From positions 1 to 60,247 of IMG/VR virus record IMGVR_UViG_3300033149_001001: a stretch of 60,247 bases of DNA; one strand, 5' to 3'. This DNA is from a virus. A model generated the notes under the pieces. The model saw nothing but the letters and a program-made list of their open reading frames with translations. It searched no databases and was not told where the DNA came from. Position 1 is the stretch's first letter. Each line of letters begins with the position of its first letter. Made by a program: the position numbers and the translations under genes. Positions 52,070-58,790 of the stretch are shown here, piece after piece.

Positions 52070-52207
52070 ATGACTCAAGAAGCAAGAGAAAAGCTGTTAC
52101 GAAAGCTGGCAAAACGCCGAAAAGGCACGCAAGTTACACTAACCCCGGTTGAGCGAGACTATCTTGCGTCCCTGATCTTGGCCGAAAAGGAGTGGATAGA
52201 TGGATAA
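52070..52207 (+). CDS. Small basic helical protein, 45 residues
   Basis: ATG 52070, Shine-Dalgarno TAGGAGC. MTQEAREKLLRKLAKRRKGT then VTLTPVERDYLASLILAEKE. Basic N-terminus; may bind nucleic acid. Its stop overlaps the start of a further frame at 52200. Confidence 0.55.
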   Translation: MTQEAREKLLRKLAKRRKGTQVTLTPVERDYLASLILAEKEWIDG

Positions 52208-52227
52208 GCAGCGTCTCGGCGAAGGCT

Positions 52228-52269
52228 ATGCTGGCACTTGTGGTGTTGGCATACTTTTGCCTATGTTGA
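52228..52269 (+). CDS. Very short hydrophobic peptide, paralogue of 53077 peptide
   Basis: ATG 52228 reads MLALVVLAYFCLC and stops at TGA. A GTG at 52192 would extend it at the N-terminus, giving an SVSAKAM segment as in the 53077 peptide. About 90 bases here are near-identical to 53108-53200. In copy 2 the peptide frame has a clear leaderless ATG, which supports this reading, but here an ATG at 52200 with AAGGAG opens an overlapping frame continuing into the 52281 gene. Confidence 0.4.
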   Translation: MLALVVLAYFCLC

Positions 52270-52280
52270 TGGGGTGCGAT

Positions 52281-52475
52281 ATGAACAAGGTAGACTACGA
52301 TTCAGCAGTGTGTGATTGTGACGGTTACGGAAACGTAACTGTCGGAAAAACCTACAAAGGCTTTGTGCTTGAGGTGTCAGATGTTTCTGTGAAGGTGTGG
52401 GACGCCGACGATAACTTCATCGGCAAGTTTAGCACTATCACAGAGGCAAAGGCTGTTATTGATAATCTGCTGTAG
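52281..52475 (+). CDS. Small protein following the conserved hydrophobic peptide
   Basis: A 64-residue protein from ATG 52281 (GGGGTG upstream), MNKVDYDSAVCDCDGYGN; a start at 52200 would add 27 residues. Its first residues (MN-KVDYD) match the start of the 53181 gene (MNRADYD), because both lie after the same duplicated element. The body is beta-rich. No family recognised. Confidence 0.5.
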   Translation: MNKVDYDSAVCDCDGYGNVTVGKTYKGFVLEVSDVSVKVWDADDNFIGKFSTITEAKAVIDNLL

Positions 52476-52533
52476 CAGCCTGTTTTGTGCCACAAAGCCT
52501 CAGACGTCCGGTAACTTTTTTAGGAGTGATGCA

Positions 52534-52950
52534 ATGGTAAAGGCAAGATTGTTTCTATCTGTGGTCTCTGGCGACGTCTTGGCACTTTCTAATCATGCCG
52601 CAAATGTGATGAAGGAATTTCGCTTGTGTGCAAACGTCGTGCCCCTGTGGTCAAGTGTACACAACAATTCTACTGGCGGCTATGGGGTTGAAGCTGGCTG
52701 CCGCATTGACATTCTGTCCGATGCAGAGGAAGATCAGATTCTCCTCTTATGGACGAAACTTCGCGAAGCCTTTGGGATTCACTGCGTTTGGCTGGATGTT
52801 CATGGGTATTCGGGCTGTATCTGTAACTGGCCGTACTACGTCCAAAATTTTGACAAGGTGAATCACGAATCGCCGATGAAGTGCTCGGAGTATACCGGCT
52901 TGGACGCTACCGGGCACGACGCCGATGGCAATCGTCGTGAATACTGGTAG
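52534..52950 (+). CDS. Hypothetical protein with GNRREYW C-terminus
   Basis: A 138-residue protein, ATG 52534 with TAGGAG. Alpha/beta with 'FGIHCVWLDVHGYSGC'. The last residues, GNRREYW, are encoded by a 3' end also present, in mutated form, after the hexapeptide gene (53703-53730). A terminator follows. Confidence 0.55.
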   Translation: MVKARLFLSVVSGDVLALSNHAANVMKEFRLCANVVPLWSSVHNNSTGGYGVEAGCRIDILSDAEEDQILLLWTKLREAFGIHCVWLDVHGYSGCICNWPYYVQNFDKVNHESPMKCSEYTGLDATGHDADGNRREYW

Positions 52951-52989
52951 ACAATCCGCCGGACCACCCTTCCGGCTTTCACATCATAG

Positions 52990-53031
52990 GGCCCGATAAC
53001 TTCACCCCGGTTATCGGGCCTCCTTCCTTTT
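52990..53031 (+). terminator. Intrinsic terminator with CCGATAA stem
   Basis: GGCCCGATAAC / GTTATCGGGCC perfect 11-bp stem, 9-nt loop, followed by TCCTTCCTTTT. The stem contains the same CCGATAA word as the island-flanking repeats. Confidence 0.9.
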
Positions 53032-53042
53032 CGGAAATTTTT

Positions 53043-53070
53043 TTGCATTCCCGCTAATGTGTGTTATACT
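53043..53070 (+). promoter_or_regulatory. Island promoter giving a leaderless peptide mRNA
   Basis: TTGCAT (53043-53048), 16 bp, TATACT (53065-53070). ATG of the peptide is at 53077, the expected first base of the transcript. Confidence 0.75.
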
Positions 53071-53076
53071 TTACGT

Positions 53077-53169
53077 ATGGACAGTGAAACGAAATACCGT
53101 TTGTTCAACAACGTCTCGGCAAAGGCTATGTTGGCACTTGTGGTGCTGGCATATCTTTGCCAGTGTTAG
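53077..53169 (+). CDS. Leaderless hydrophobic peptide, 30 residues
   Basis: MDSETKYRLFNNVSAKAML followed by a hydrophobic run ending LCQC and TAG. One membrane helix with two C-terminal Cys. The sequence VSAKAMLALVVLAY is shared with the 52.2 kb copy. The stop is 11 bases before the ATG of the hexapeptide gene, so translation may be coupled. Could act as a small membrane toxin, anchor or leader peptide; unknown. Confidence 0.5.
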   Translation: MDSETKYRLFNNVSAKAMLALVVLAYLCQC

Positions 53170-53180
53170 TGAGGTGCAAT

Positions 53181-53702
53181 ATGAATAGGGCAGACTACGA
53201 CTTAAAGAAGAAGTACACGCTGCAATCCACGACGCTAACCGTGGACGGGCATACACTGCATCGGATTGTCCGAGTTTCCGACGGCGTGGCTGGCGGATGG
53301 ATTGAGCATGAGGGGAACTTGAGCCACGACGGCAAGGCGTGGGTTTCTGACGATGCCTTGATCTATGGCGACGCCCAAGTCTGTGGCGATGCTCAAGTCT
53401 GTGGCAATGCGGAAGTCTATGGCAAGGCAGAAGTCTGTGGCAAGGCGAAAGTTTGGGGCGACGCCCTGATCTATGGCGACGCCCAAGTCTGTGACAATGC
53501 CAAGGTCTATGGCAGGGCGGAAGTCCACGGCGTCGCTCAAGTCTGTGGCAATGTCAAGGTCTACGACGACGCCCAAGTCTATGGTAATGCCAAGGTCTGT
53601 GGCAATGCCAAGGTCTACGACGATGCCAAGGTCTACGGTAATGCCAAGGTCTGTGGCGATGTCAAGGTCTGTGACATTGCCTTGATCTACGGCGATGCCT
53701 AA
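53181..53702 (+). CDS. Hexapeptide-repeat (left-handed beta-helix) protein with premature stop
   Basis: A 173-residue protein from ATG 53181 (GAGGTG upstream). The first 60 residues (HTLHRIVRVSDG, GGWIEHEGNLSHDGKAWVSD) match a common prophage family, followed by about 18 hexapeptide repeats of the form GxAxVx (YGDAQVCGDAQVCGNAEV) encoded by 18-bp DNA repeats. Such proteins form left-handed beta helices. The final TAA replaces a CAA repeat codon (GCC TAA GTC); beyond it lies VYGNRREH, so the original C-terminus was probably longer. Confidence 0.75.
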   Translation: MNRADYDLKKKYTLQSTTLTVDGHTLHRIVRVSDGVAGGWIEHEGNLSHDGKAWVSDDALIYGDAQVCGDAQVCGNAEVYGKAEVCGKAKVWGDALIYGDAQVCDNAKVYGRAEVHGVAQVCGNVKVYDDAQVYGNAKVCGNAKVYDDAKVYGNAKVCGDVKVCDIALIYGDA

Positions 53703-53761
53703 GTCTATGGCAATCGTCGCGAACATTGATAGTCGGCGGATGACGTAGCATTCGCACCATG

Positions 53762-53795
53762 CGGCCGAAGGTAAGCCTTCGGCCGTATTCTTTTG
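53762..53795 (+). terminator. Intrinsic terminator after hexapeptide gene
   Basis: CGGCCGAAGG / CCTTCGGCCG 10-bp stem with TAAG loop, followed by TATTCTTTT. It is immediately next to the minisatellite. Confidence 0.85.
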
Positions 53796-53799
53796 CTCA

Positions 53800-54364
53800 G
53801 CGGCAGGCGCTCTGGCGGCCGACACCACGGCGGCAGGCGCTCTGGCAGCCGACACCACGGCAGCCGACACCACGGCGGCAGGCGCTCTGGTAGCCGACAC
53901 TCTGGTAGCCGACACTCTGGCAGCCGACGCTCTGGCAGCCGACATCGCAGCGGCAGGCGCTCTGGCAGCCGACATCGCAGCGGCAGGCGCTCTGGCGGCC
54001 GACACCACGGCGGCCGACACCACGGCGGCAGGCGCTCTGGCAGCCGACGCTCTGGCAGCCGATCTGGCAGCCGACACTCTGGCAGCCGACGCTCTGGCAG
54101 CCGACACCACGGCGGCAGGCGCTCTGGCAGCCGACACCACGGCAGCCGACACCACGGCGGCAGGCGCTCTGGCAGCCGACACCACGGCGGCCGACACCAC
54201 GGCGGCAGGCGCTCTGGCAGCCGACATCGCAGCGGCCGACGCCACGGCGGCAGGCGATCTGGCAGCCGACATCGCAGCGGCCGACACCACGGCGGCAGGC
54301 GCTCTGGCAGCCGACATCGCAGCGGCAGGCGCTCTGGCAGCCGACACCACGGCGGCAGCCGACG
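53800..54364. repeat. Minisatellite of about 37 15-bp units
   Basis: Almost pure tandem array of 15-mers: GCGGCAGGCGCTCTG, GCAGCCGACACCACG, GCGGCCGACACCACG, GTAGCCGACACTCTG, GCAGCCGACGCTCTG and GCAGCCGACATCGCA, in varied order. Because 15 is a multiple of three and the units lack stops in most frames, long low-complexity frames exist on both strands, but none has a convincing start. No + strand frame has ATG/GTG plus ribosome site that crosses the array. Confidence 0.9.
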
Positions 54365-54419
54365 CCGAAATTTCTTATAGGACCTTGGCGGTGGCCGGAA
54401 TTTCTTATGGGACCACCGC

Positions 54420-54690
54420 AGATTGGCGTCCGATAACTGACGTCCGATAAGACCAGTTATGTGTCGCCTAAGTTATCGGGCCATGCACGTCCGATAATAT
54501 CGACGCCCGATAACGCACGTCCTATAGTATATGACGTCCGATAATAGCAGGCATTAGGGGGCCTTTCCCCCAGTATTATCGGACGGGGAGCCGGGGTTGC
54601 CATCCGTCCTCAGTCCCCGAACCTTCAACCCTCAAAATTTCAAAAAAGACCTATAAGCCCCAGAACCATTATCGGACATCCCCCACCCAT
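54420..54690. repeat. CGTCCGATAA repeats, inverse of the left-flank array
   Basis: Five or more copies of CGTCCGATAA or CGCCCGATAA, with a few TTATCGG(A/G)C in the other orientation. They mirror the TTATCGGAC array at 50031-50184. No gene is visible in this stretch of about 330 bases. Confidence 0.85.
54535..54585. terminator. Long bidirectional hairpin
   Basis: CGTCCGATAATA (54535-54546) pairs with TATTATCGGACG (54574-54585), with an inner GGGGG/CCCCC stem and CCTTT loop. It is built from two copies of the CCGATAA repeat in opposite orientations and could terminate transcription on either strand. Confidence 0.7.
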
Positions 54691-54711
54691 AAAAATTTTC
54701 AAAAAAACCTC

Positions 54712-54740
54712 TTGACCGAGGAGCCCATCCTTGCTACAAT
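54712..54740 (+). promoter_or_regulatory. Promoter giving a leaderless mRNA
   Basis: TTGACC (54712-54717), 17 bp, TACAAT (54735-54740). The ATG of the next small gene is at 54747, where transcription should begin. Confidence 0.7.
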
Positions 54741-54746
54741 AGCACC

Positions 54747-54881
54747 ATGACAGAGCTAAAAGGATATAGATGTGAGTGTGGCAACATTGTGTGGTCTCCA
54801 AGTCACATAGATGAAAAGATCAAGTGTGACAAGTGTGGGGTCTGGATGAAAAAGGACGATAGATTGGAGGTAGTTGGATAA
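54747..54881 (+). CDS. Leaderless zinc-ribbon peptide, 44 residues
   Basis: MTELKGYRCECGNIVWSPSH then CDKCG: a C-x-C...CxxC ribbon of 44 residues. No Shine-Dalgarno between the -10 box and the ATG, so translation is probably leaderless. First gene of the 54.7-58.7 kb operon. Confidence 0.65.
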   Translation: MTELKGYRCECGNIVWSPSHIDEKIKCDKCGVWMKKDDRLEVVG

Positions 54882-54914
54882 TGTATCTGAAAGTACAAAA
54901 CGAAAGGAGACCAC

Positions 54915-55208
54915 ATGGAATCAGTAAAGTTACATCGGACAATCATGGGGGTTGAAACGGACAATTCTTTGGGACCCCACAATAAGGTGGTTCACCAATG
55001 CTCCTCCACCGGATTTCGCTGGATCATCTCCAAGCAGGAAGGGAAGTATGTGGCTCAAGTCATTTCGTTGGATACGGATGAAGGGTATATGGTCTTTGGC
55101 CCCAAAGCTGTGAGGGGTATGCTCCGAACAGGTAGCTTTATGCGGGTATCAACCACCACTGTCGAAGAGATGATTGATATCATTATGGAAACTCGGAGGG
55201 TAAATTAG
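54915..55208 (+). CDS. Hypothetical protein, 97 residues
   Basis: Shine-Dalgarno AAAGGAGACC. Beta-rich: HKVVHQC-like segment, 'GFRWIISKQEGKYVAQVISL', then 'TVEEMIDIIMETRR' helix. No family recognised. One base separates it from the next gene. Confidence 0.6.
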   Translation: MESVKLHRTIMGVETDNSLGPHNKVVHQCSSTGFRWIISKQEGKYVAQVISLDTDEGYMVFGPKAVRGMLRTGSFMRVSTTTVEEMIDIIMETRRVN

Positions 55209-55209
55209 C

Positions 55210-55416
55210 ATGTTCCTAAAGGTGCAAGACGACAAACAACGCGACAAGATGCTGATCGAGTCGGATCGCATTCAATGGGCAGTCCCGAACAAGCTTCGCG
55301 TCTGGCCCAACACGAGCGATCCTACCAGATACGCCACTTTTTGTCTGAACCACGGCGACTACGTGTTCATCATGAACAACGACGGCAAGACCATCTACAG
55401 TAAGAGAGTTGTGTGA
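55210..55416 (+). CDS. Hypothetical protein, 68 residues
   Basis: MFLKVQDDKQRDKMLIESDR; 'DYVFIMNNDGKTIYSKRVV' beta hairpin at the end. Starts one base after the previous stop and overlaps the next start by one base. Function unknown. Confidence 0.6.
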   Translation: MFLKVQDDKQRDKMLIESDRIQWAVPNKLRVWPNTSDPTRYATFCLNHGDYVFIMNNDGKTIYSKRVV

Positions 55417-55952
55417 TGAAGAACCTACTTGAAGATTTGCAGTGGGAAGAGAGTAAAGACGATAAACTGCATTATGGGAGGGCGATAATGAACGTCTTAC
55501 AGGATTGGCTTGAAAACATCTCGTGGATGAAGCAGACAGTGCTTATATCGGCATTCCGCAACTGTGACACGATGGGCTCCACGGGTCCACATAAGACCTT
55601 GGTTCGTGGTGTCCGCATGTCGATCATTCGATCATCGTACCGTCCAGAAAAGCTGAGCAGTGGCTTCATTATGCCGACCCCCGAAGAAATCATTCTCGCT
55701 GGGCATGAGTTCGTTGATAACGAGTGGGACTGCTTCCCGCTTCGCTTTGTCACTCATCTCATGCACGCTGCCCAAGTCCTTGGGGATCACTACCCAGACA
55801 CCAAACATCGGCTGGCATGGAGTCAGACCTATGCGGCCATGGTTCACGGACTTCATTTGCGGCCGGAGTCACATCACAATTTCCAAAAGCGACTACAGGG
55901 TGACATATCTTATATTGAGGAGCAGAAAATCGGTCCGGAGGATTTATCGTAA
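55416..55952 (+). CDS. Hypothetical protein, 178 residues
   Basis: Start ATG 55416 (TGATG overlap; GTG 55413 in frame). Mostly helical with several His/Trp, 'DCFPLRFVTHLMHAAQVLG' and 'HRLAWSQTYAAMVHGLHL'. Overlaps the HD hydrolase start by one base. No family recognised. Confidence 0.6.
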   Translation: MKNLLEDLQWEESKDDKLHYGRAIMNVLQDWLENISWMKQTVLISAFRNCDTMGSTGPHKTLVRGVRMSIIRSSYRPEKLSSGFIMPTPEEIILAGHEFVDNEWDCFPLRFVTHLMHAAQVLGDHYPDTKHRLAWSQTYAAMVHGLHLRPESHHNFQKRLQGDISYIEEQKIGPEDLS

Positions 55953-56542
55953 TGACTACCGCAAAGCGAATTTTCGCCAAGGAATTGTCATATATTCAGG
56001 ACGAAAGTGTCCGCAATTTCGTGGTTTGGGCTTTCAACGTCCTTTGCCCGGAATACTTTTGGGTAATTCCAGCCAGTCAAAGAGGCCACCATCCCCGAAA
56101 GTGTCAAGCCCTCGGTGGGCTCGTAATGCACACGAAACTCGCGGTGCGGTTCGGACGCTCTTTTATTGAGTTGTGGCCTGATCCTCCTGGGACGGCTCAT
56201 GATGAAGTAATTGCGGCTCTTCTTTTGCATGATATGTTCAAGCGGGGTAGCTCTTTCAATGAATTGAAATCGTTCGATTCTCATGAGGAAGCGAAGCGAC
56301 GTCATGGGTTGTTCTGTGCTGAGCGACTTCGATGGCTATACAAAAATGATTCCGGTCTAAGAGGCCTTATCCAGAAAGATCGATTCAGGCGGATAGTTGT
56401 GGCGGTTCGCGATCACATGGGTAAGTGGGCCGATGGGTGTGTCCAAGATCAGATCAACATAGTCAGCATCACAACGCATATGGCGGACTACGCCGCGAGC
56501 CGTCATCTCGACAAATGGTTAGAGGAGTTGGAGGCCACATAA
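55952..56542 (+). CDS. HD-domain phosphohydrolase
   Basis: A 196-residue protein. 'GGLVMHTKLAV' supplies the first His, 'ALLLHDMFKRG' the HD pair, 'AVRDHMGKW' a further His, and 'ITTHMADYAASR' the last metal-binding Asp, in the order of the HD superfamily. The final motif is typical of HDc phosphohydrolases such as YhaM-like enzymes. Substrate could be nucleotides or RNA ends. It resembles in size, but is not shown to be, the phage DatZ dATPases. Confidence 0.8.
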   Translation: MTTAKRIFAKELSYIQDESVRNFVVWAFNVLCPEYFWVIPASQRGHHPRKCQALGGLVMHTKLAVRFGRSFIELWPDPPGTAHDEVIAALLLHDMFKRGSSFNELKSFDSHEEAKRRHGLFCAERLRWLYKNDSGLRGLIQKDRFRRIVVAVRDHMGKWADGCVQDQINIVSITTHMADYAASRHLDKWLEELEAT

Positions 56543-56673
56543 TGCCGTATAAGCGAAGAGGCAAGTGCTTGTATGTGAAAAAGCATGGTCACTGGTGGAA
56601 ATGGAAATGCTACAGGGCAGTAGCAACCGCGAAACGAATGCTGACATATTACCGCAAAAAGACCGGACATTAA
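56542..56673 (+). CDS. Very basic small protein, 43 residues
   Basis: TAATG overlap with the HD gene. MPYKRRGKCLYVKKHGHWWK ... RKKTGH, over a third Lys/Arg. Likely binds nucleic acid. Too small for a family assignment. Confidence 0.55.
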   Translation: MPYKRRGKCLYVKKHGHWWKWKCYRAVATAKRMLTYYRKKTGH

Positions 56674-56674
56674 G

Positions 56675-57157
56675 ATGCAATTTCATGTTGACAGGGTTAA
56701 ACCAGTAATTGAGCCGGAAGTGCGAAATCTATGCACGCGGCCCTACCATAATCACCCACATGGTTGTCCGAACTACGGCAAGCGAGATACTTGCCCGCCT
56801 ACTGCGAAGTTGTTCAACAAGGTCTATGACCTAAGCCGCCCCGTCTGGGCATTGTGGACGTCGTTCGATCTTGGCGAGCATGTGGCTCGAATGAAGGCAC
56901 GGCATCCAAAATGGACGTACCGGCAAACCTCATGCTGCCTATATTGGCAAGGCACTGTTCGTAAGTTCCTCAGAGAACATGCTCAGAAGTGGTGGATGGG
57001 GGCTGATGTTGGCACGCTCATAACGACATGCCCGGAAGCTATGGGCATTAACTTAACGGCCACCATGGCGAGTATTGGCGTTAAGCTGGAGTGGCCTCCG
57101 AAACAGTACACCCGCGTGATCTATGTTGCGGGGCAGATTCGTGGATTGACGTATTAA
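56675..57157 (+). CDS. Metal-binding protein, DUF2284-like
   Basis: A 160-residue protein. 'CTRPYHNHPHGCPNYGKRDTCPP' is a dense Cys/His site like that of DUF2284 predicted metal-binding proteins, and the C-terminal half has CC and TTCPEAMGIN. It lies two bases after the previous stop. The role is unknown. Confidence 0.65.
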   Translation: MQFHVDRVKPVIEPEVRNLCTRPYHNHPHGCPNYGKRDTCPPTAKLFNKVYDLSRPVWALWTSFDLGEHVARMKARHPKWTYRQTSCCLYWQGTVRKFLREHAQKWWMGADVGTLITTCPEAMGINLTATMASIGVKLEWPPKQYTRVIYVAGQIRGLTY

Positions 57158-57172
57158 CTCGAAAGGTAAGAA

Positions 57173-57532
57173 ATGGATATAAGCAAACGCAAAGAACGCA
57201 AGGCGAGAACAGGAAGTCCGGACCAATTGGCCCTCCAGAACGCAATTCGCAATAGATACACCCAGAATTGGCCGAACGTGATCCTGCACTTGACAACTCG
57301 TATTCAGTCGATGAATGATCGGTTCCAGCGGCTCGTCAAGAAATTACTCTTCACCGAAGGGCTGATCTTCGAGATGTATCGGGACGGTGATAATTTCGTG
57401 CTCAGGTTCCGACGAAATGAGCGAGTCGAGACCCACAAGATCAGTATAGAAAAGGTCCAGGACGCACTCCCACATATTGAGGTCATGATTCTGGACAGAC
57501 TCGAACGCTCAGAGTTACTCGCAGATGGATAA
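57173..57532 (+). CDS. Hypothetical protein, 119 residues
   Basis: Shine-Dalgarno GAAAGGTAAG. Basic, mostly helical, with 'NRYTQNWPNVILHLTTRIQS' and 'FRRNERVETHKISIEKV'. Overlaps the next gene by 8 bases. No family recognised. Confidence 0.55.
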   Translation: MDISKRKERKARTGSPDQLALQNAIRNRYTQNWPNVILHLTTRIQSMNDRFQRLVKKLLFTEGLIFEMYRDGDNFVLRFRRNERVETHKISIEKVQDALPHIEVMILDRLERSELLADG

Positions 57533-57740
57533 GTTACGGGCAGAACTGGAGATGCGGCTTGATTGCCCGCACACTGAGCCATTCAAGGTGCTCACTGGGA
57601 CCACGCTGTATGCTGATATCTTTCCGGAATTGACTACGTTTACCGACTTACGCCCACCAGAATTGTGGGGTGTCCCGGTATTTTTGGAGGTGGCGTTACC
57701 TGAAAATGAATACAAGATTTTAGCGAGACCGAGGTTATGA
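57525..57740 (+). CDS. Hypothetical protein, 71 residues
   Basis: MDKLRAELEMRLDCPHTEPF then 'LRPPELWGVPVFLEVALPEN'. Overlaps both neighbours. Pro/Leu-rich and mixed alpha/beta. Function unknown. Confidence 0.55.
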   Translation: MDKLRAELEMRLDCPHTEPFKVLTGTTLYADIFPELTTFTDLRPPELWGVPVFLEVALPENEYKILARPRL

Positions 57741-58240
57741 TTTTGACGTCACGTCATCTCAAGGTTGCGTTGTTATCGTACTATCGTTTTCAGCGTCAGT
57801 TCGTATGTGTGGATGAGTTTAACGGGGCTGACGTCATCGTAGATACGGGCAAGGATATTATCGAGATTGAGGTAAAGATTGATAAGAATGATCTTTGTGC
57901 CGGAGAGCGAAAGAAGCAGCGGAAGCATCAGTGCTATCTGCACGGTCATATGTTCCACCGATGTCACCCGAATCGGTTCATGTTCTGTGTTCCAACGAGT
58001 TTGCGTGAAGCAGCGGAGTCTATGATTGATGAATTGAATCCGAAGTATGGATTGATTCTCTTCAATGAATCCAGGTGGGCAGACTGCTTTGATTTAGGGG
58101 CCATGATTTCTATGGTGAAGCGTGCGGGTCAATTACATGACGGATATTCTGGGCTACAGCAAAGGTTAATCGCCAAGCGTGCGTCTTCAAAATTGATTAC
58201 TTTGATGCAGAAACAACTAATCCATGGGAACCAAATTTGA
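57737..58240 (+). CDS. PD-(D/E)XK-like nuclease
   Basis: A 167-residue protein. 'NGADVIVDTGKDIIEIEVKID' matches the D...ExK core of restriction-fold nucleases of the MmcB type; Cys/His residues follow (CAGERKKQRKHQCYLHGH). Sits before the packaging genes, where it may trim or nick DNA. The family call is by motif. Confidence 0.65.
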   Translation: MILTSRHLKVALLSYYRFQRQFVCVDEFNGADVIVDTGKDIIEIEVKIDKNDLCAGERKKQRKHQCYLHGHMFHRCHPNRFMFCVPTSLREAAESMIDELNPKYGLILFNESRWADCFDLGAMISMVKRAGQLHDGYSGLQQRLIAKRASSKLITLMQKQLIHGNQI

Positions 58241-58532
58241 TTCGGAGTTCATTAAGCAGTATTGTCGCTCAGTTGGGATTCGGTGCAATCTGGATATTTT
58301 CCCATGGAAATATCTGGGATGGACGGACGATGCCTTTATGGCCGAAACCTTGAGATTCGCCCATGGTGGAGTGGTTCCCAAAAATCATCAACGCCACCTT
58401 CTGGGCATAGTGCGGGATCAAGAGAAGGTCTTGATCGAGAGACATGAGTTTGTGACGGCTCGTAAACGGGCCTTAAATACTAAACGACTACGAAATCTTG
58501 CCCCAGCAGGCAAACAATTGGAGTTATTTTGA
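58224..58532 (+). CDS. Protein with C-terminal beta-clamp-binding motif
   Basis: A 102-residue basic protein that ends in GKQLELF. QLELF fits the bacterial sliding clamp-binding consensus QL(S/D)LF and is at the extreme C-terminus, the ideal place for docking to DnaN. The rest (DSEFIKQYCRSVGIRC ... RHEFVTARKRAL) is helical. It could recruit the host clamp to phage DNA. Overlaps the nuclease gene by 17 bases. Confidence 0.65.
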   Translation: MGTKFDSEFIKQYCRSVGIRCNLDIFPWKYLGWTDDAFMAETLRFAHGGVVPKNHQRHLLGIVRDQEKVLIERHEFVTARKRALNTKRLRNLAPAGKQLELF

Positions 58533-58741
58533 TGCGTATTTCAGCAATTCAAGGTGATCCGGGATACAATGAAATAGCGATTCGGAAAGAAGGCATTGAG
58601 ATTTTCTGTGATGGCGAGAAGGTGGAGAATGCCCACACAGCCGATACTGATGAGGGTCTCGTGCGATTCTATGTCAAGAATGAGCAGGGCCGAATCAAGA
58701 CTCACGAGAAAAAAGGTGTAGTCGAAATTCGGGGATTGTAA
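58532..58741 (+). CDS. Hypothetical protein, 69 residues
   Basis: TGATG overlap. MRISAIQGDPGYNEIAIRKE; all-beta small protein with 'IEIFCDGEKVENAHTAD'. Its stop is just upstream of the terminase promoter. Function unknown. Confidence 0.6.
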   Translation: MRISAIQGDPGYNEIAIRKEGIEIFCDGEKVENAHTADTDEGLVRFYVKNEQGRIKTHEKKGVVEIRGL

Positions 58742-58751
58742 CGGTTTTTTC

Positions 58752-58780
58752 TTGACATTTACTGGTTTATGTCCTATAAT
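58752..58780 (+). promoter_or_regulatory. Perfect consensus promoter for packaging genes
   Basis: TTGACA (58752-58757), 17 bp, TATAAT (58775-58780), the best sigma70 match in the genome. The small terminase ATG is at 58791, giving a leader of about 4 nt. A TTTTTT run lies just upstream of the -35. Confidence 0.85.
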
Positions 58781-58790
58781 CAGCGTAGTT

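Noticed and set aside
53235-54350. A 371-codon - strand frame rich in Ala/Arg/Val/Ser
   Set aside because: It runs through the 15-bp minisatellite and antisense to the hexapeptide gene, is low-complexity, lacks a start with ribosome site, and would be the only long - strand gene.
53793-54380. A 195-codon + strand frame of Gly/Arg/Ser/His repeats
   Set aside because: Also a by-product of the stop-free 15-bp units; no promoter or ribosome site after the terminator at 53762-53795.
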